The position numbers and the translations under genes are program-made. This document shows, piece by piece, positions 7,188 through 16,257 of a stretch of 64,000 nucleotides of DNA (positions within the stretch are counted from its first letter, which is position 1; every line of letters begins with the position of its first letter). The notes under the pieces were generated by a model. The model worked only from the letters and a program-made list of their open reading frames with translations, did not search any database and was not told where the DNA came from. Source of the DNA: an uncultured Lachnospiraceae bacterium (GTDB taxonomy: Bacteria; Bacillota; Clostridia; Lachnospirales; Lachnospiraceae); the NCBI GenBank assembly GCA_902779575.1, contig CACZBW010000003.1, forward strand, positions 186,001-250,000. The letters are read 5' to 3'.

Positions 7188-8813
7188 TCAATCCGTCATA
7201 TAGTATTTCTCAGAAGCGCCGTCCTCGAAGGTCAGCTCCAGATAATGTCCGTCCGGATCACTGCCGTAGACCGCGGAGCGGACTTTCCTGTCGGAGATGA
7301 CCTGCTCCTGCTCCCCGTCCCTGCCGGCAGTCTCCGTCCCCGAGACAAGCCTGCGGTATTTGCGGAACACTTCGTTCTGGGTGTCTCCTGTGACGACCTG
7401 CGAATAGTTCTGCATGTTTACCATGGCGTAGTTTTTGACAATCCGGTTGTTGTCGGTCATCACCATGATATAGGCAGGCGCTCCGTCCACATTGATAATG
7501 CTCGGGAAGGAAGCCAGATATCCATACTGCTGCAGTTCTCCGTCCGCGGCCGCCATGGCCGAGCTTTCATCGGCGCCCGCCAGAGTCATATACCTGACCC
7601 TTCCGGTCCGTCCGTTTACCATCAGCATTCCGATGTCCGAATGATCGGCGCTGGTAGCGGATGTGACGCCGGTATAGATCCAGATATCCTTCTCATCCGC
7701 CACATATCCGAAATCGGATACGCTGTAGCTTTCGCCGTCCTCGTCTTCAAACTCACATTTCGTGGAAATCCTGCATCCTTTTTTGCCGAAAATGGAATTC
7801 CAGAAACCGCCGCTCAGCATGCCGTAATTGTCATACTTCTCGCAGACATAGTCGCCGTCAAATACGGTATCCACCCATTCGGGAACCTCTGCCAGCCCAA
7901 AGCGCTGCGACTGCCCCGTAACGGCATCCGTAAGAACCACTCCGATATTTTCCGGATTCAGCAGGAAGAGGCGGTGTCTCTGAATCTGTGTGATCCAGTA
8001 AGGATTGCCGTCCTCGTCGATTTCAAAAAAGGTCTCGCCGAACAGGAGCGCCGGATACTGCATCCGCAGATGTCTTCTGATATCCTGGGAAAAATAGGCT
8101 CCGGGCGTATAGCGGATCCCGTTCTGCATCCGTATCAGTTCCGCGGTTCCGGCGATCGGATCCACGATCAGATATCCGGGCGTTCCCGTTCCCTTGTTGT
8201 TCAGATATTTAAACAGACCGTCGTAGTCCACCGCAGCGGTCTTTTTTACTCTTCCCTTATAGGTGATCTGCGTATATTCGCCGTCAACAAACTGGCTGAC
8301 CACATCTTCCAGGGATCCCAGTTTCCTGGAACCGATCCGGGACGCAGTCGCCGTATCGATCAGAGCGATATCACTGACCGAATCCACCTGCGGCCTCGCC
8401 TCCTCAAAAGTTGTCGTTTCGATCTCTCCGATCGTCGTCGCGTAATTGCCTGCATGGAATACCGGGGAACAGAAAAGAAGCGCAAGTCCCAGCAAAAACA
8501 TCCCGCCGATGCCGAACAGAAAAGCATTGCCGATCCATTTAACGGAATGATAGGAAAGTCCGCTCCCGTCTCGATGTCCTGCCTTCCTTTTCCGGCTGAT
8601 TCCGATCACCTTCTCCGTTTCGGGTATGCCTTCCTCCCGTTCCTTTGCGCTTCCCCTGCCGGGAATTGCCGGAATCATCAGCAGCAATGTGCCGAATACC
8701 AGAACCATGCCCCAGAACGGAACCGAGGTCAGATTCAGCGGAACCAGCAGCACATATTCCGCGGCAAGCAGAAGCGCCAGCCACAGAGCAAATGCGATTC
8801 CTCTCATTTTCAT
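7188..8813 (-). CDS. Membrane-anchored protein of unknown function with a large outer domain
   Basis: 541 residues; I do not recognise the family. Hydrophobic segments at about 6-27, 31-50 and 97-118 suggest two or three membrane helices near the N-terminus, with a basic stretch (KRKAGHR) between the second and third. Residues 120-541 are soluble, rich in beta-type sequence and Asp/Gly turns, and contain phrases such as GYLIVDPIAGTAELIRM and GMLMVNGRTGRVRYMTL that look like repeated strands. That fits an extracytoplasmic domain, perhaps propeller- or repeat-like. Start is ATG 8813 behind GGGGGGTG. It lies 130 bp upstream of the RACo gene on the same strand, but nothing shows a functional link. 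Confidence 0.6.
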   Translation of the reverse strand: MKMRGIAFALWLALLLAAEYVLLVPLNLTSVPFWGMVLVFGTLLLMIPAIPGRGSAKEREEGIPETEKVIGISRKRKAGHRDGSGLSYHSVKWIGNAFLFGIGGMFLLGLALLFCSPVFHAGNYATTIGEIETTTFEEARPQVDSVSDIALIDTATASRIGSRKLGSLEDVVSQFVDGEYTQITYKGRVKKTAAVDYDGLFKYLNNKGTGTPGYLIVDPIAGTAELIRMQNGIRYTPGAYFSQDIRRHLRMQYPALLFGETFFEIDEDGNPYWITQIQRHRLFLLNPENIGVVLTDAVTGQSQRFGLAEVPEWVDTVFDGDYVCEKYDNYGMLSGGFWNSIFGKKGCRISTKCEFEDEDGESYSVSDFGYVADEKDIWIYTGVTSATSADHSDIGMLMVNGRTGRVRYMTLAGADESSAMAAADGELQQYGYLASFPSIINVDGAPAYIMVMTDNNRIVKNYAMVNMQNYSQVVTGDTQNEVFRKYRRLVSGTETAGRDGEQEQVISDRKVRSAVYGSDPDGHYLELTFEDGASEKYYMTD

Positions 8814-9394
8814 AAAGATTCACCCCCCATATCTTTAAAGCACTGTCTCCGCCGCCTTCGCGGAGTTATCCTTCTGTTTCAGCCTGTCCGCATATAACCG
8901 GTCCCGGCGCTGCCGGAGATCGGAAGATCCAGCAGGATCCGGAAATGCAGATCTCAATCTTCTGCAGTTTATCATAATGTGGTTCATCTGAACAGTCATA
9001 AGTCCTGAACAGGTCTCCCCGTGACATAATCCATACAGACTCTGTCCTGAAAGCATCAGGAACAGGCGGGCGCTGCCCTGGACCCGGTCTTTCCGGAGTG
9101 TTACTGTTGACGGCCTATTTGAAATCAGAACCTGCTTCTTACGTGCAGGCACGACGAATCAGAACCTGATCTCAAATAGGCCGTGAATAGTAACTCCCGA
9201 GTCAAAAAAAATCGCTCCGTAAATAGGCATCCCCGCAGGAGTATGGTATGATAAAAACAGTGATCAGACTGCTTTTCGAACCGGAAACATGGCAGCGGAA
9301 CCACTGTCTGAGAAGCAGTTCCGTTATGATTCAGCCACGCAGACTCAGGCTTTGCCTGCACACGGAACAGGATACTGTATACGGAGGGAAAAAT
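8814..9394. other. 581-bp non-coding divergent region
   Basis: It holds the upstream regions of the leftward membrane-protein gene and the rightward HAD gene, a small hairpin (CTCCGC...GCGGAG, about 8850-8867) in the leader of the leftward gene, and the hairpin repeat element at 9095-9198. The short frames here have no convincing ribosome site or coding character. Confidence 0.6.
9095..9198. repeat. Hairpin repeat element with terminal inverted repeats, short copy
   Basis: The ends GTTACTGTTGACGGCC (9100-9115) and GGCCGTGAATAGTAAC (9179-9194) pair in 14 of 16 positions, and the pairing continues inwards (TATTTGAAATCAG against CTGATCTCAAATA). About 43 bases of the centre match the reverse complement of the element at 43866-44062 with roughly three mismatches. 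No coding capacity; it resembles a MITE or other structured intergenic repeat. Confidence 0.75.
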
Positions 9395-10153
9395 ATGAAA
9401 AAGGTCTTTGCCAGCGATTTTGACGGCACGCTGTATTTTTATAAGGCGGAGGTAAAACTGCCTCCCAGGTCTGTTGAAAAGATCCTGGAATACCAGGCGG
9501 CCGGGAATTACTTCGGTCTCTGCACCGGCCGTCAGATCGGAGGTCTTACCCCCTTTATCACAGGGCATTTCACACCTGATTTCATGATCACCAGCACAGG
9601 CTCGAATATCGTGGACCGGAATCTGAACGGGATCCGGAGGCTTGAGATCGACCGGTCTGTCATCGACAGCATCGTCAGGCTGATCCGCCCCCGCGGCAAC
9701 CGGATCTCCATCGATATAGACGGCGTGATCAATGTATTTGAAAAGATGGACTATCCGGGCGACTATAATGTCATCAGCGGCATGGACGATGCGCCGCAGG
9801 GAATGGTCCACGGCGTGGGCATTCACTGTGAAACGCTGGACGAAGCCGCCGCCCTGACCGCGGAATTAAATGAAAAATTCGGCGCTTCCCTCAATGCTTT
9901 CCAGAATGTCATCGAGGTGGACATCGCCCCGAAAGGCTGCTCCAAAGGAGCCGGCGTCCAGGCAGTACGGGATTATTTCGGAGACTGTAAAGTATACGGA
10001 ATCGGCGACTCGCTGAACGATCTGCCCCTTCTGCTTGCTTCGGACGTCTCCTACACCTTCCCCTACGCACCCGCGGAACTGCAGGAAAAAGTAACAAAGA
10101 TCGTCCCCACAATCGTGGAAGCGCTTGAGGACAGTATGCAGGATCCTCTGTAA
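9395..10153 (+). CDS. Cof-type HAD-family sugar-phosphate phosphatase
   Basis: 252 residues. HAD motif I is D8-F-D10-G-T near the N-terminus, and motif IV GIGDSLND is near the C-terminus with a KGCSKGAGV lysine motif before it, as in Cof-type (class IIB) phosphatases. These remove phosphate from small phosphorylated metabolites in the cytoplasm. Its place 93 bp before the sucrose-6-phosphate hydrolase gene suggests a role in limiting sugar-phosphate build-up, but the substrate is not visible in the sequence. I chose ATG 9395 because GGAGGG lies just upstream; the frame is open further 5' without a better start. Confidence 0.8.
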   Translation: MKKVFASDFDGTLYFYKAEVKLPPRSVEKILEYQAAGNYFGLCTGRQIGGLTPFITGHFTPDFMITSTGSNIVDRNLNGIRRLEIDRSVIDSIVRLIRPRGNRISIDIDGVINVFEKMDYPGDYNVISGMDDAPQGMVHGVGIHCETLDEAAALTAELNEKFGASLNAFQNVIEVDIAPKGCSKGAGVQAVRDYFGDCKVYGIGDSLNDLPLLLASDVSYTFPYAPAELQEKVTKIVPTIVEALEDSMQDPL

Positions 10154-10246
10154 GCCAGAACTTCACCGCGCGAATCCTGTGATTTCCGCGGAATGGATGA
10201 AAGGAAGCCTGCTCAGCCGCAAAGCGATAAATACGGAGGTATCGCC

Positions 10247-11767
10247 ATGAGACAATGGACACTTGAGGAACGTTACCGCATCCTGAAAGGACCGGAAGAT
10301 ATCCGGGACCTGTACGACCGCATTCAGGGCTCTTTCTACCGCCAGAGATACCATGTGCAGCCGATCACCGGCCTTTCCAGCGACCCGAACGGTTTTGCCT
10401 TTTACGAAGGGAAATGGCATCTCTTTTACCAGTGGTGCCCCTGGGGCGCCGTACACGGTCTGAAATACTGGTATCACGCCGTCTCCGCTGATCTGATGAG
10501 CTGGGAAAACTGCGGTGTCGGAATCTGGCCGGACACATTTTTTGACAATAAGGGCTGCCATTCCGGCTCTGCCATCGCGTCAGGAGATGATCTCTACTTC
10601 TTCTACACCGGCAATCACAGAGATGAAAACTGGGTGCGCACTCCCTTTACCTGCGCGGCCCGCATGAACGCGGACGGAAAACTGGAGAAACTGGAAAAGC
10701 CCCTCTTCGGGCCCCGGGACGATTACGCGGAACATCAGAGAGATCCGAAGATTATCTATGTTCCGGAAAAGAAAAAATATTTCATCTTCATCGGCGCCCA
10801 GACTCTCGACAAAAAAGGGACCGCCCTCATCTACGAATCCCCGGACCTTCTGTCCGGCTGGCAGTTTGCAGGACAGCTGAATGTCCCCGGCTATGAGGAT
10901 TTCGGCGGCATGTGGGAGTGCCCCTGCATCGTCAGGATCAGCGGGAAGGACGTCCTGATCTTCTCGCCGCAGTACACGACCCTTCCCGGCCGCGGAAACA
11001 GCACAAACCACAACGTCTATCTGATCGGCCGGATGGATTATGATACCCTGACCTTCACCCCGGAAAGCGATTTCCAGTACCTTGACTATGGTTTCGATTT
11101 CTATGCAGCCCAGTGCTGTGCGAATGTGGAAGATCCGGACAAAGCCATCCTCGTATCCTGGATCGGCCTGCCGGACAATCATTATCCCACGGAGGAAGAG
11201 GACTGGGAAGGAAGCCTGACGCTGCCCCGCGAGCTCCGGATCCGGGACGGCAGACTGGTTCAGACGCCGGTGTCCTCGATCTTCTCATTCCGGGAAGCAG
11301 AACTGGATCCGGATCTTCAGCCGGCAGGGGCGGATGACGGTGCGCAGGAGGATACAGGCAGGCTGCTCGTCAGCGGCGCACAGCTTCCCCGGGCCTGTGA
11401 ACTGGAAGCGGTCTTCCAGGACGGGAGCGCCGACCTGAACCTTTTCACCAGGAAGGACGGAAGCGGCGGATTCACGATCCATTATGACGCCGCGGCGCGC
11501 CTTATGACTGTGTCGCGGACAGGCATGGAGAAGCGCTTTAATGAAAATGTATTTGAGACGATCAGCTTCTCTCCGGAGACGGACCTGAAAAAAATCAGCG
11601 CCTTCATCGACAGCTGTTCCGTGGAGCTGTTCATCAATGACGGAGAAAAGACCTTCACCTCCCACATCTATCCGACGGCGGAGGAGCACCACTTCGCCGT
11701 TTCGGAAAATGCCCGTGTAAAGGTCTGGGGACTGAAGACAACCGTGACGGACAAATTCGTTGTATAA
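10247..11767 (+). CDS. scrB: Sucrose-6-phosphate hydrolase (GH32)
   Basis: 506 residues. It has the five-bladed GH32 propeller with its three acidic motifs: nucleophile D46 in SDPNG (usually NDPNG; the Asn is replaced by Ser), D166 in RDPK, and acid/base E224 in the ECP motif. A beta-sandwich follows from about residue 360. It would split sucrose-6-phosphate into glucose-6-phosphate and fructose after PTS uptake. The sucrose-family EIIBCA lies about 2 kb beyond on the opposite strand. ATG 10247 has GGAGGT upstream and gives the usual family length; an earlier in-frame ATG has none. A fructan-directed GH32 enzyme is the main alternative. Confidence 0.82.
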   Translation: MRQWTLEERYRILKGPEDIRDLYDRIQGSFYRQRYHVQPITGLSSDPNGFAFYEGKWHLFYQWCPWGAVHGLKYWYHAVSADLMSWENCGVGIWPDTFFDNKGCHSGSAIASGDDLYFFYTGNHRDENWVRTPFTCAARMNADGKLEKLEKPLFGPRDDYAEHQRDPKIIYVPEKKKYFIFIGAQTLDKKGTALIYESPDLLSGWQFAGQLNVPGYEDFGGMWECPCIVRISGKDVLIFSPQYTTLPGRGNSTNHNVYLIGRMDYDTLTFTPESDFQYLDYGFDFYAAQCCANVEDPDKAILVSWIGLPDNHYPTEEEDWEGSLTLPRELRIRDGRLVQTPVSSIFSFREAELDPDLQPAGADDGAQEDTGRLLVSGAQLPRACELEAVFQDGSADLNLFTRKDGSGGFTIHYDAAARLMTVSRTGMEKRFNENVFETISFSPETDLKKISAFIDSCSVELFINDGEKTFTSHIYPTAEEHHFAVSENARVKVWGLKTTVTDKFVV

Positions 11768-11902
11768 ACCCACCGTCCGGTACTGACAGGTCCTGCCGGT
11801 ATTGCCAATGCTGCAGACCCGGCTTCTTCGATGCCTGCCTTCTTAAGGCTGCAGGAATCATACAAGGATAAAGCAGCGGCCTCTTTCAGCTTTCATTACC
11901 AG

Positions 11903-11960
11903 AAAACGGCTCCCGCCTGTATGGAAAAATCCATACCGGCAGGAGCCGCAAATATTTTTC
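11903..11960. terminator. Terminator between convergent scrB and ptsI
   Basis: Arms CGGCTCCcGCC and GGCaGGAGCCG enclose a TATGGA/TCCATA top (11907-11948). On the minus strand it is followed by TTTT (end of ptsI) and on the plus strand by an AT-rich ATATTTTT stretch, so it can serve both genes. Confidence 0.75.
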
Positions 11961-12050
11961 CTATCAATTCAGAAGCGGCAAAATGGCGCATCAATGCGGC
12001 ACCAGCTGCCATAAATCAGCAGCATTCCGCTGAGGCTGCTCTGCCGCCTG

Positions 12051-13733
12051 TTACTCAAGCGGGACGTCGTCGCCCAGAAGCTGGTTCAGCACATCCTGGC
12101 GCACCGCGGATACATATGTATCACGGATCTTCTGCCGGAGCGGAAGTACGGAGCGCGGGGAAACGGACAGTTCATCGATTCCGATGGACAGGAAGGTCTC
12201 TGTCAGGTCAAGGTCTGCGCCGAGCTCTCCGCAGATACCGACCCAGATGCCGTTCTTATGCGCATTGTCGCATACCATCTTCAGAAGGCGCAGCACCGCC
12301 GGGTGATGCGGATTGAAGAATCTGCCCAGATCATTGTTCTGACGGTCGCAGGCCAGGGTATACTGGGTCAGGTCGTTGGTTCCGCAGGAGAAGAAGTCGA
12401 CCAGCTTGGCCAGGCGGTCGCTCATAATCGCGGCAGCGGGCGTCTCAATCATAATACCGATCTGCACGTCATCACTGTAGGGTTTGCCCTCGGCATCCAG
12501 TTCTTTTTTGACCAGTTCGCACATCTTGCGCGCTTCCTTGACTTCCCAGACAGAGGTGACCATCGGGAACATGATGCAGAGTTTGCCGTATGCGGAAGCT
12601 CTGAACAGTGCGCGGAGCTGCGTCTTGAAAATCTCGGGCCTGTTCAGGCAGATGCGCAGCGCGCGGTTGCCCAGGGCCGGATTTTCCTCCTTGGGCAGCT
12701 GGAAATAATCGATCTGCTTATCCGCGCCGATATCCAGCGTACGGATGACAACTTCCTTGCCGCCCATATCAGACAGAACCTTCTTGTAAGCTTCAAACTG
12801 ATATTCTTCGCTCGGATAATCATCGCAGTTCAGATACAGGAATTCCGAGCGGAAGAGTCCGATTCCGCCGCCGTCGTTGTTCAGGACCGCGGGCACATCC
12901 TCCGGATTGCCGATGTTGCAGAACACGCGGACTTTCTGTCCGTCCTTCGTCACGTTTTCTTTTCCCTTCAGCTGTTCCAGAAGCTTCTGTCTCTTCTTCT
13001 GCTCCTCCAGTTTGGTGAGCATGTAAAGCCTGGTCTGCTCATCCGGATCGACTACTATATTTCCCGTACTGCCGTCGATCACCACTTCCCTGCCTTCGTA
13101 CTCAGGCTTCATCTGCCCGGCCACGCCGATAATCGCCGGGATGCCCATCGTGCGCGCAAGAATCGCCGTATGACTGGATCCGCTGCCGCCCTCGGTAACA
13201 AAACCGAGAATCTTTGACTTGTCGAGCTGTACGGTCTCGCTCGGAGCCAGATCGTCAGCGGCAAGAATCACCGGGACATCGGAATCAATCCCGCCCTGGA
13301 CCACGCCGGTCAGAATATTGATGATACGGCTGGAAACGTCCTTTACGTCGGCGGAGCGGGCCTGCATATAAGCATCTTCCATCTGGGCGAACATATCCGC
13401 GAACTGGGCAGCGATATCCGACACGGCTGCTTCCGCGTTCTGTTTCTCCTCTTTGATCAGGCTCTCGATGCCCTCTTCATAATCCAGATCTTCCGCCATC
13501 ATCTGATGGGTCTCAAACAGCAGCGCAGCCTCGTCTCCGGCTTCCGCCCTGGCTTTCTCCGCCAGTTCGCCGAGCTGTTCGATGGCTTTGGCCTGCGCAG
13601 CTTTAAAGCGGTCCCATTCCTCTTCCACATTCTCCGTAATGAAACGGCGGATCGTGTTCTCTGCCCGGTGATAATAATAAAGAGGTCCGATCGCAACGCC
13701 TGTTGACACACCCTTGCCCTGGATTGAAATCAT
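12051..13733 (-). CDS. ptsI: PTS enzyme I (phosphoenolpyruvate-protein phosphotransferase)
   Basis: 560 residues. The N-terminal HPr-binding and phosphohistidine region carries the active histidine in GGSGSSHTAILARTMGIP (about H188). The C-terminal PEP-binding barrel has GIMIETPAA and the catalytic-cysteine loop GICGELG. It takes phosphate from PEP and passes it to HPr, feeding PTS transporters such as the EIIBCA encoded upstream. ATG 13733 is nine bases after AGGAG; the TTG six bases earlier is too close to it. HPr (ptsH), the usual neighbour, is not in the 171-bp gap upstream, so it must be elsewhere. Confidence 0.93.
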   Translation of the reverse strand: MISIQGKGVSTGVAIGPLYYYHRAENTIRRFITENVEEEWDRFKAAQAKAIEQLGELAEKARAEAGDEAALLFETHQMMAEDLDYEEGIESLIKEEKQNAEAAVSDIAAQFADMFAQMEDAYMQARSADVKDVSSRIINILTGVVQGGIDSDVPVILAADDLAPSETVQLDKSKILGFVTEGGSGSSHTAILARTMGIPAIIGVAGQMKPEYEGREVVIDGSTGNIVVDPDEQTRLYMLTKLEEQKKRQKLLEQLKGKENVTKDGQKVRVFCNIGNPEDVPAVLNNDGGGIGLFRSEFLYLNCDDYPSEEYQFEAYKKVLSDMGGKEVVIRTLDIGADKQIDYFQLPKEENPALGNRALRICLNRPEIFKTQLRALFRASAYGKLCIMFPMVTSVWEVKEARKMCELVKKELDAEGKPYSDDVQIGIMIETPAAAIMSDRLAKLVDFFSCGTNDLTQYTLACDRQNNDLGRFFNPHHPAVLRLLKMVCDNAHKNGIWVGICGELGADLDLTETFLSIGIDELSVSPRSVLPLRQKIRDTYVSAVRQDVLNQLLGDDVPLE

Positions 13734-13769
13734 AATCAATATCTCCTTCCGTATACTGTATTTTTACAG

Positions 13770-13794
13770 GGCGGCTGCCCGCAGGGCAGCCGCC
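13770..13794 (-). other. Perfect GC-rich hairpin between the EIIBCA gene and ptsI
   Basis: GGCGGCTGCCC and GGGCAGCCGCC enclose a three-base loop. No T-run follows on either strand, so this looks like an RNA stability or partial read-through element separating EIIBCA from ptsI rather than a full terminator. Confidence 0.5.
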
Positions 13795-13904
13795 GGATTT
13801 GATGAACAACTGTTATTTTCAGCTCAGGCGCCAGCCCGGACCGCGGACAATACGGTGCGCGGATGCGGTAAGGCGCAGTTTTTATAAGCTGCTGTCTCCG
13901 GTAT

Positions 13905-15764
13905 TTACTTTGCGCCGAATTCCACGCCTTCAAGATCCTCGGAATTGGTCAGCAGAACCGCTACGGTATCGCTGTAGCCTGCAGCCTTGATCTTTGCGCG
14001 GCTGAAGCGGATCAGCGGCTGGCCTGCCTTAACCTGGTCGCCTTCATTCACCAGGCAGGTAAAGCCGTCACCGTTCATATTCACTGTGTCTACGCCGACG
14101 TGAATCAACACTTCCATATCGTTGGCCGCGATACCGACCGCGTGTTTGCTCTCTGCCACGGAACTGATCTCACCGTCAAACGGAGCGACCACGAGTTCAT
14201 CTGTCGGCTCGATGCCTACGCCTTCGCCGAGAACGCCGGAAGCAAATGTCTCATCCGGGATCTTGTCGTAAGGGATAACATTTCCTTTTACCGGCTGCAG
14301 AACGCTTCCGTTCGCACAGCGGATAACCGAAACAGCGGGCACCTCAGCCGGTGCCGGTGCTGCAGCGGGAGCCGCCGCGGGAGCCGCGGCCGGAACTTCC
14401 TCTTTCCACAGTACCGTGGTAAGAACAAAGGCAACGCCTGCCGCGATAATCAGTTCCACCAGATACATGGGAACATTCGTGACAGCCGGGATGCCCGGGA
14501 TACCGGTGACGCCGTAAGTAGTCGCGCCGAATCCGACCCATGCGGCAAACAGAGCGCCGACCGCTCCTCCGACCATACCGCAGAGGAAAGGTTTCATGAA
14601 GCGGAAGTTGATACCGAAGATCGCAGGTTCGGTAATACCAAGGGATGCGGAAAGAGCAGACGGAACTGCTACGGATTTGGTCTTCGGATTCGCAACCTTG
14701 AGCGCAACAGCAAGGCAGGCGCCGAACTGCGCGAAGTTCGCTGCGGAAGCGATCGGCATCCAGGTATTCACGCCGCCCTCAACAGAGAGCATGCCGGCCT
14801 CGATAACGTTGTACATATGGTGCAGACCCATGACAACCGTCCACGGATAGATTGCGCCCATAGCGGCGGCGCCGACGCCGTGACCGACGGTGATCAGCCA
14901 TCTTGCAGCTGTAAGGACCGCATTCTCGAATACCGAGAAGATGGGGCCGATGATCGTGAAGGTAATAAATGATGTTACCAGAACCGTGCACAGAGGAGTG
15001 ATGAACAGGTCAAGCATCTCCGGCACCTTCTTATGCAGCCATTTTTCAACCGTACTCATCAGCAGTACGGCGAGTATGACAGGAATGACGTGTCCCTGAT
15101 AACCGACCTGCTGTACATTGAAAAAGCCCAGATGCCAGGTCGGGATCTCGCCGGCGGCGTAATTACCGACCGTCCAGGCGTTGATCAGAGCCGGATGTAC
15201 CATCATCAGACCGATAACAGCGCCAAGGAAAATGTTGCCGCCGAATACGCGGGCGGCGGAGACCGCTACAAGAACAGGAAGCAGCGCAAAGGCTGTATTC
15301 GCGACCAGATCGAGGAAAGAAAACCAGTCGCTGGTTCCAAACGCAGGCCAGAACTTCGGAATCGCCTCGACGATACCCATCATCAGGCCGGATGCCACGA
15401 TGGCCGGCAGAATCGGGACAAACACGTCGCCGGGCGTCTTCAGGATCTTCTTCCAGAGAGGCATCTTGCTTGCCGCGGCTGCCTTGGCTTCATCCTTGCT
15501 GGAGGCGGAAGCTCCTGTCACCGCAAGGAATTCATCATATACCTTGTTAACGGTTCCTGTACCAATGATCAGCTGGAGCTGTCCGTTGGATTCGAACATG
15601 CCCTTGACACCGTCAACATTCTCAAGGGCTGCCTTATTGACCTTCCCGTTATCGGCAATAACGAGCCTTAAACGTGTCGCGCAGTGCGCAGCGCTGATTA
15701 CATTCGATCCGCCGCCTATATTGGCAGCGATCTCCTCAGCACATTTACGATAGTCCAGTGCCAT
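13905..15764 (-). CDS. PTS EIIBCA permease, sucrose/trehalose family
   Basis: 619 residues. EIIB (1-85) has phosphorylation cysteine C28 (SAAHCATRLRL). The EIIC membrane domain spans about 105-450 (MKTP-like region, GAVIGLMMVHPALINAW, SASLGITEPAIFGIN). An Ala/Pro linker at about 458-475 joins an EIIA (glucose type, 490-619) with active His555 (VLIHVGVDT). It imports and phosphorylates a disaccharide or glucoside using PEP. The nearby GH32 sucrose-6-phosphate hydrolase makes sucrose the best guess; trehalose is possible because a TreR-like gene lies at the left end. The attached EIIA makes the protein self-contained. Start is ATG 15764 behind AGGAGAGAAG. Confidence 0.85.
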   Translation of the reverse strand: MALDYRKCAEEIAANIGGGSNVISAAHCATRLRLVIADNGKVNKAALENVDGVKGMFESNGQLQLIIGTGTVNKVYDEFLAVTGASASSKDEAKAAAASKMPLWKKILKTPGDVFVPILPAIVASGLMMGIVEAIPKFWPAFGTSDWFSFLDLVANTAFALLPVLVAVSAARVFGGNIFLGAVIGLMMVHPALINAWTVGNYAAGEIPTWHLGFFNVQQVGYQGHVIPVILAVLLMSTVEKWLHKKVPEMLDLFITPLCTVLVTSFITFTIIGPIFSVFENAVLTAARWLITVGHGVGAAAMGAIYPWTVVMGLHHMYNVIEAGMLSVEGGVNTWMPIASAANFAQFGACLAVALKVANPKTKSVAVPSALSASLGITEPAIFGINFRFMKPFLCGMVGGAVGALFAAWVGFGATTYGVTGIPGIPAVTNVPMYLVELIIAAGVAFVLTTVLWKEEVPAAAPAAAPAAAPAPAEVPAVSVIRCANGSVLQPVKGNVIPYDKIPDETFASGVLGEGVGIEPTDELVVAPFDGEISSVAESKHAVGIAANDMEVLIHVGVDTVNMNGDGFTCLVNEGDQVKAGQPLIRFSRAKIKAAGYSDTVAVLLTNSEDLEGVEFGAK

Positions 15765-15797
15765 AGCTTCTTCTCTCCTTTTTTTATGAAATAATAA

Positions 15798-15833
15798 AAC
15801 CGCGGCAAAACGATTGTGTCAACCGCGGCAGGT
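15798..15833 (-). promoter_or_regulatory. CCGCGG-paired hairpin in the EIIBCA leader
   Basis: In the transcript, CCGCGG and CCGCGG pair across a 17-base loop and are followed by UUUUAUUAUUU, just upstream of the ribosome site. This resembles a leader terminator. I could not find a RAT-type antiterminator sequence next to it, so BglG-type control is not supported. Confidence 0.4.
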
Positions 15834-15842
15834 GTCTGGTTA

Positions 15843-15871
15843 AGTATACAATAAATATGGTGCTCTGTAAA
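15843..15871 (-). promoter_or_regulatory. Promoter of the EIIBCA gene
   Basis: Reading leftward, TTTACA (15866-15871) and TATACT (15843-15848) are 17 bp apart. This gives a leader of about 70 bases containing the CCGCGG hairpin. Confidence 0.65.
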
Positions 15872-15879
15872 TCTGCTTT

Positions 15880-15893
15880 TGTTAAATCTAACA
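15880..15893. promoter_or_regulatory. TGTTA-N4-TAACA dyad upstream of the EIIBCA promoter
   Basis: TGTTAAATCTAACA has perfect 5-bp arms and lies nine bases upstream of the -35 box. The TGTT/AACA ends resemble the dyads beside the GntR-family gene at the left end, but the core differs, so a common regulator is only a possibility. Confidence 0.4.
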
Positions 15894-15960
15894 GATTATT
15901 TCAGGGTCTTTCGTCATTCTGTCCACCAAAGAGCAACAAAACGAATTGTGCGGAAATTCT

Positions 15961-16257
15961 TTAATACACGGATTCATAGCCCTTCACACCGAATTTCTTT
16001 TCTCCGGGAACAGGGGCAATCTCCCGGACCTCCATCCTGTCGATCCGGATCGGGCGGCGGTCTTTCAGACCGATCAGAAGTTTCCGGATCTGTCCCGCCG
16101 TCCCCTGAACTTCCATCTCCACGCGGCCATCACCGAGGTTTTCCACCCAGCCGGTAAGACCCAGCTTCTTAGCCAGCAGGCAGGCCTGGTACCGGAATCC
16201 GACAAACTGAACCCGCCCGCTGAAGAAAATATGCCATCTTGTTACCGGACTCATCAT
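15961..16257 (-). CDS. acyP: Acylphosphatase
   Basis: 98 residues, the normal size. The catalytic pair is present: R22 in GRVQFVGFRYQA and N40 in GWVENLGDGRV. It hydrolyses small acyl phosphates such as acetyl or carbamoyl phosphate in the cytoplasm. I chose ATG 16257 because AAAGGAGA stands before it; a longer frame reaching to 16365 is basic, low in structure and lacks a spaced ribosome site. It stands alone between the EIIBCA gene and the MATE gene. Confidence 0.9.
   Translation of the reverse strand: MMSPVTRWHIFFSGRVQFVGFRYQACLLAKKLGLTGWVENLGDGRVEMEVQGTAGQIRKLLIGLKDRRPIRIDRMEVREIAPVPGEKKFGVKGYESVY

Noticed and set aside
7245-8897. Open frame of about 550 codons on the plus strand
   Set aside because: Opposite the membrane protein gene; composition is typical of an antisense shadow and no ribosome site was found.
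8835-9152. Small leftward frame of about 105 codons starting in the repeat element
   Set aside because: It begins inside the hairpin repeat and has no ribosome site. A frame reading into the LysR gene from the other repeat copy starts with almost the same peptide only because the repeats match.
13740-13904. Search for ptsH between the EIIBCA gene and ptsI
   Set aside because: The gap is too short for HPr and holds only a hairpin and the ptsI ribosome site.
15798-15833. Possible cre or RAT site in the EIIBCA leader
   Set aside because: The AAAACGATTGTG stretch misses several cre positions and no RAT consensus is present; kept only as an unclassified hairpin.
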